Positions 5,837-6,619 of a stretch of 6,619 nucleotides of DNA are shown in pieces. A model generated the notes under the pieces. That model did not search any database. It was not told the origin of the DNA and saw only the letters and a program-made list of their open reading frames with translations. This DNA is from Methylococcaceae bacterium (GTDB lineage Bacteria; Pseudomonadota; Gammaproteobacteria; Methylococcales; Methylomonadaceae). Location of the stretch: the NCBI GenBank assembly GCA_947505055.1, contig CANNLO010000273.1, forward strand, positions 1-6,619, read 5' to 3'. Every line of letters starts with the position of its first letter. The first letter of the stretch is position 1. A program made the translations under genes and the position numbers.

Positions 5837-6259
5837 ATGAGAGATCAAGAATGTGACTCCCAATTTGAAATTTCTGCCGAGGATGTCGTCACCTATGAAA
5901 CATTAAATGAATTACGGAGGCAATACAATTCAATATTATTTGAGATTTGTGGCTCTGATGGATATATGCCAAAAAAGATGAGTCTAAATGAGATGGTAGT
6001 TTCTGGTGGAAACAAACTGCAATCGATATTTTGTTTCATCATGGAGAACCCACCACCTTTTGGCAGGAAAACCATAGATATTTTTGTGAAAAACAAAATA
6101 GTCAATTTATTTAAAAATGGCATTTCTACATATGATGCGACTGATGAGATAGAGGCAGTAATGTACTACTCATATTTAACAGATCATGACAAAGATTGTC
6201 TATGTAGGGAATGCATCAACACAAAAGCGGAGGTGTCTGATGGATTAATACTTCAATAG
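5837..6259 (+). CDS. Hypothetical protein, 140 aa, in operon with AlpA
   Basis: No family is recognised. The protein is cytoplasmic by appearance, without signal peptide or membrane segments. An N-terminal acidic part (residues 1-20) is followed by a probable helical region, TYETLNELRRQYNSILFEIC. The middle has KLQSIFCFIMENPPPFGRKT and a further helix around IDIFVKNKIVNLFKNG. Near the C-terminus KDCLCRECI places three Cys within six residues, which could bind a metal together with H175-independent partners such as the preceding HDKD, but a complete zinc site is not evident. AGGTG seven bases before the ATG supports the start, and only three bases separate it from the AlpA stop, so it is co-transcribed. 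Codon use is as A+T-rich as its surroundings. Genes in this place often encode small element-specific accessory factors; the actual function is unknown. Confidence 0.72.
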   Translation: MRDQECDSQFEISAEDVVTYETLNELRRQYNSILFEICGSDGYMPKKMSLNEMVVSGGNKLQSIFCFIMENPPPFGRKTIDIFVKNKIVNLFKNGISTYDATDEIEAVMYYSYLTDHDKDCLCRECINTKAEVSDGLILQ

Positions 6260-6464
6260 TAACAATATTATATATTATTTATTATGAGATTTTGGTGAAT
6301 TTGTAAAGATGGAAACAAAAGAACCAGAGCCAACACTTGGTAGATGAAAGACCCTGGGATTGTATATTTAGACATTCAATACTATTTATACATGAAAAAT
6401 AGGTCATAATTTTATTAGGTCCCGGCTCCTTGGTTTATTTAAATTAGAAGTATGGAGATTTTAT
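6260..6464. other. Non-coding gap before the last gene
   Basis: These 205 bases contain no credible gene. The first 30 are almost pure A+T. TAGGTC occurs twice (about 6401 and 6416) near the downstream gene. No convincing terminator or promoter was found, so it is unclear whether the last gene is read from the AlpA operon or from its own promoter. Confidence 0.4.
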
Positions 6465-6619
6465 ATGTTACATAGTAAACAAGAATTAATACATTTCACG
6501 AAATTTGTTGATTCAGAAAAGAAAACGGCAAAATCATACGGCATAGTAGATGGTAAATTGGTGAAGGCGGCCTTTGGTAATTTCTTTAAAGGGTCATTTG
6601 AAACTGCCTCTATTCCCTA
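6465..6619 (+). CDS. Partial gene, possibly a replication protein or primase N-terminus
   Basis: An open frame begins at ATG 6465 with GGAG at 6454-6457, a good Shine-Dalgarno distance, and runs to the window edge for 51 complete codons. The peptide begins MLHSKQELIHFTKFVD, then KKTAKSYGIVDGKLVKAAFG and NFFKGSFETASIP. The KAAFGNFFKGSFET stretch resembles, from memory, the start of large primase or DUF927/DUF5906-type replication proteins of satellite elements, and a gene in this position after AlpA would fit that. Only the N-terminus is visible and no catalytic motif can be checked, so the product name is tentative. The existence of the gene is better supported than its function. Confidence 0.6.
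   Translation, partial: MLHSKQELIHFTKFVDSEKKTAKSYGIVDGKLVKAAFGNFFKGSFETASIP

Overview
The window looks like accessory DNA of a proteobacterium, most likely a gammaproteobacterium. It carries P4-type (DUF4102/Arm-DNA-bind) integrase genes, two AlpA-family regulators, a Rha-type phage regulator and short hypothetical genes typical of integrated satellite elements. There is no rRNA, no recognisable tRNA, no CRISPR array and no housekeeping gene, so genus and chromosomal location cannot be read from the sequence. The right half is visibly richer in A+T than the left.

Left element (about 1-3740, minus strand). Read in the direction of transcription it has a P4-type tyrosine integrase (3601 to 2343), a 187-aa hypothetical protein with a conserved-looking C-terminus, an AlpA-like regulator, and a Rha-type protein fused to a winged-helix-like domain and overlapping the AlpA gene by ATGA. 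Beyond the Rha gene (35-165) is a dense array of TGAAC/GTTCA motifs resembling iterons or an operator cluster. The integrase has two lesions: an amber codon where tryptophan is expected, and a one-base deletion in an A run. All expected catalytic residues are otherwise present.

Junction (3602-3998). This non-coding stretch holds a cluster of TTACTG/CAGTAA repeats directly upstream of the integrase start, a hairpin with a T-run in the minus direction, and a pair of ATACCCCCA direct repeats. These look like integrase arm sites, operators or attachment-region sequence, but no attachment core could be proven.

Right element (about 3999-6619, plus strand). It begins with the C-terminal 73 or so residues of a second, different tyrosine recombinase that has lost its 5' part. 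Then come a 285-aa protein of unknown function with a strong terminator, a second AlpA-like regulator, a 140-aa protein of unknown function three bases behind it, and the start of a gene cut by the window edge that may be a replication protein or primase.

The simplest reading is two P4-like integrative elements lying head to head, the left one possibly inserted into or beside the integrase of the right one. Both integrases are damaged as written, so both elements may be immobile unless helped in trans. No new defence system or other clearly novel machinery can be demonstrated. The best leads are the repeat array at the left edge, the nested-integrase junction, and the two unrecognised proteins on the right.
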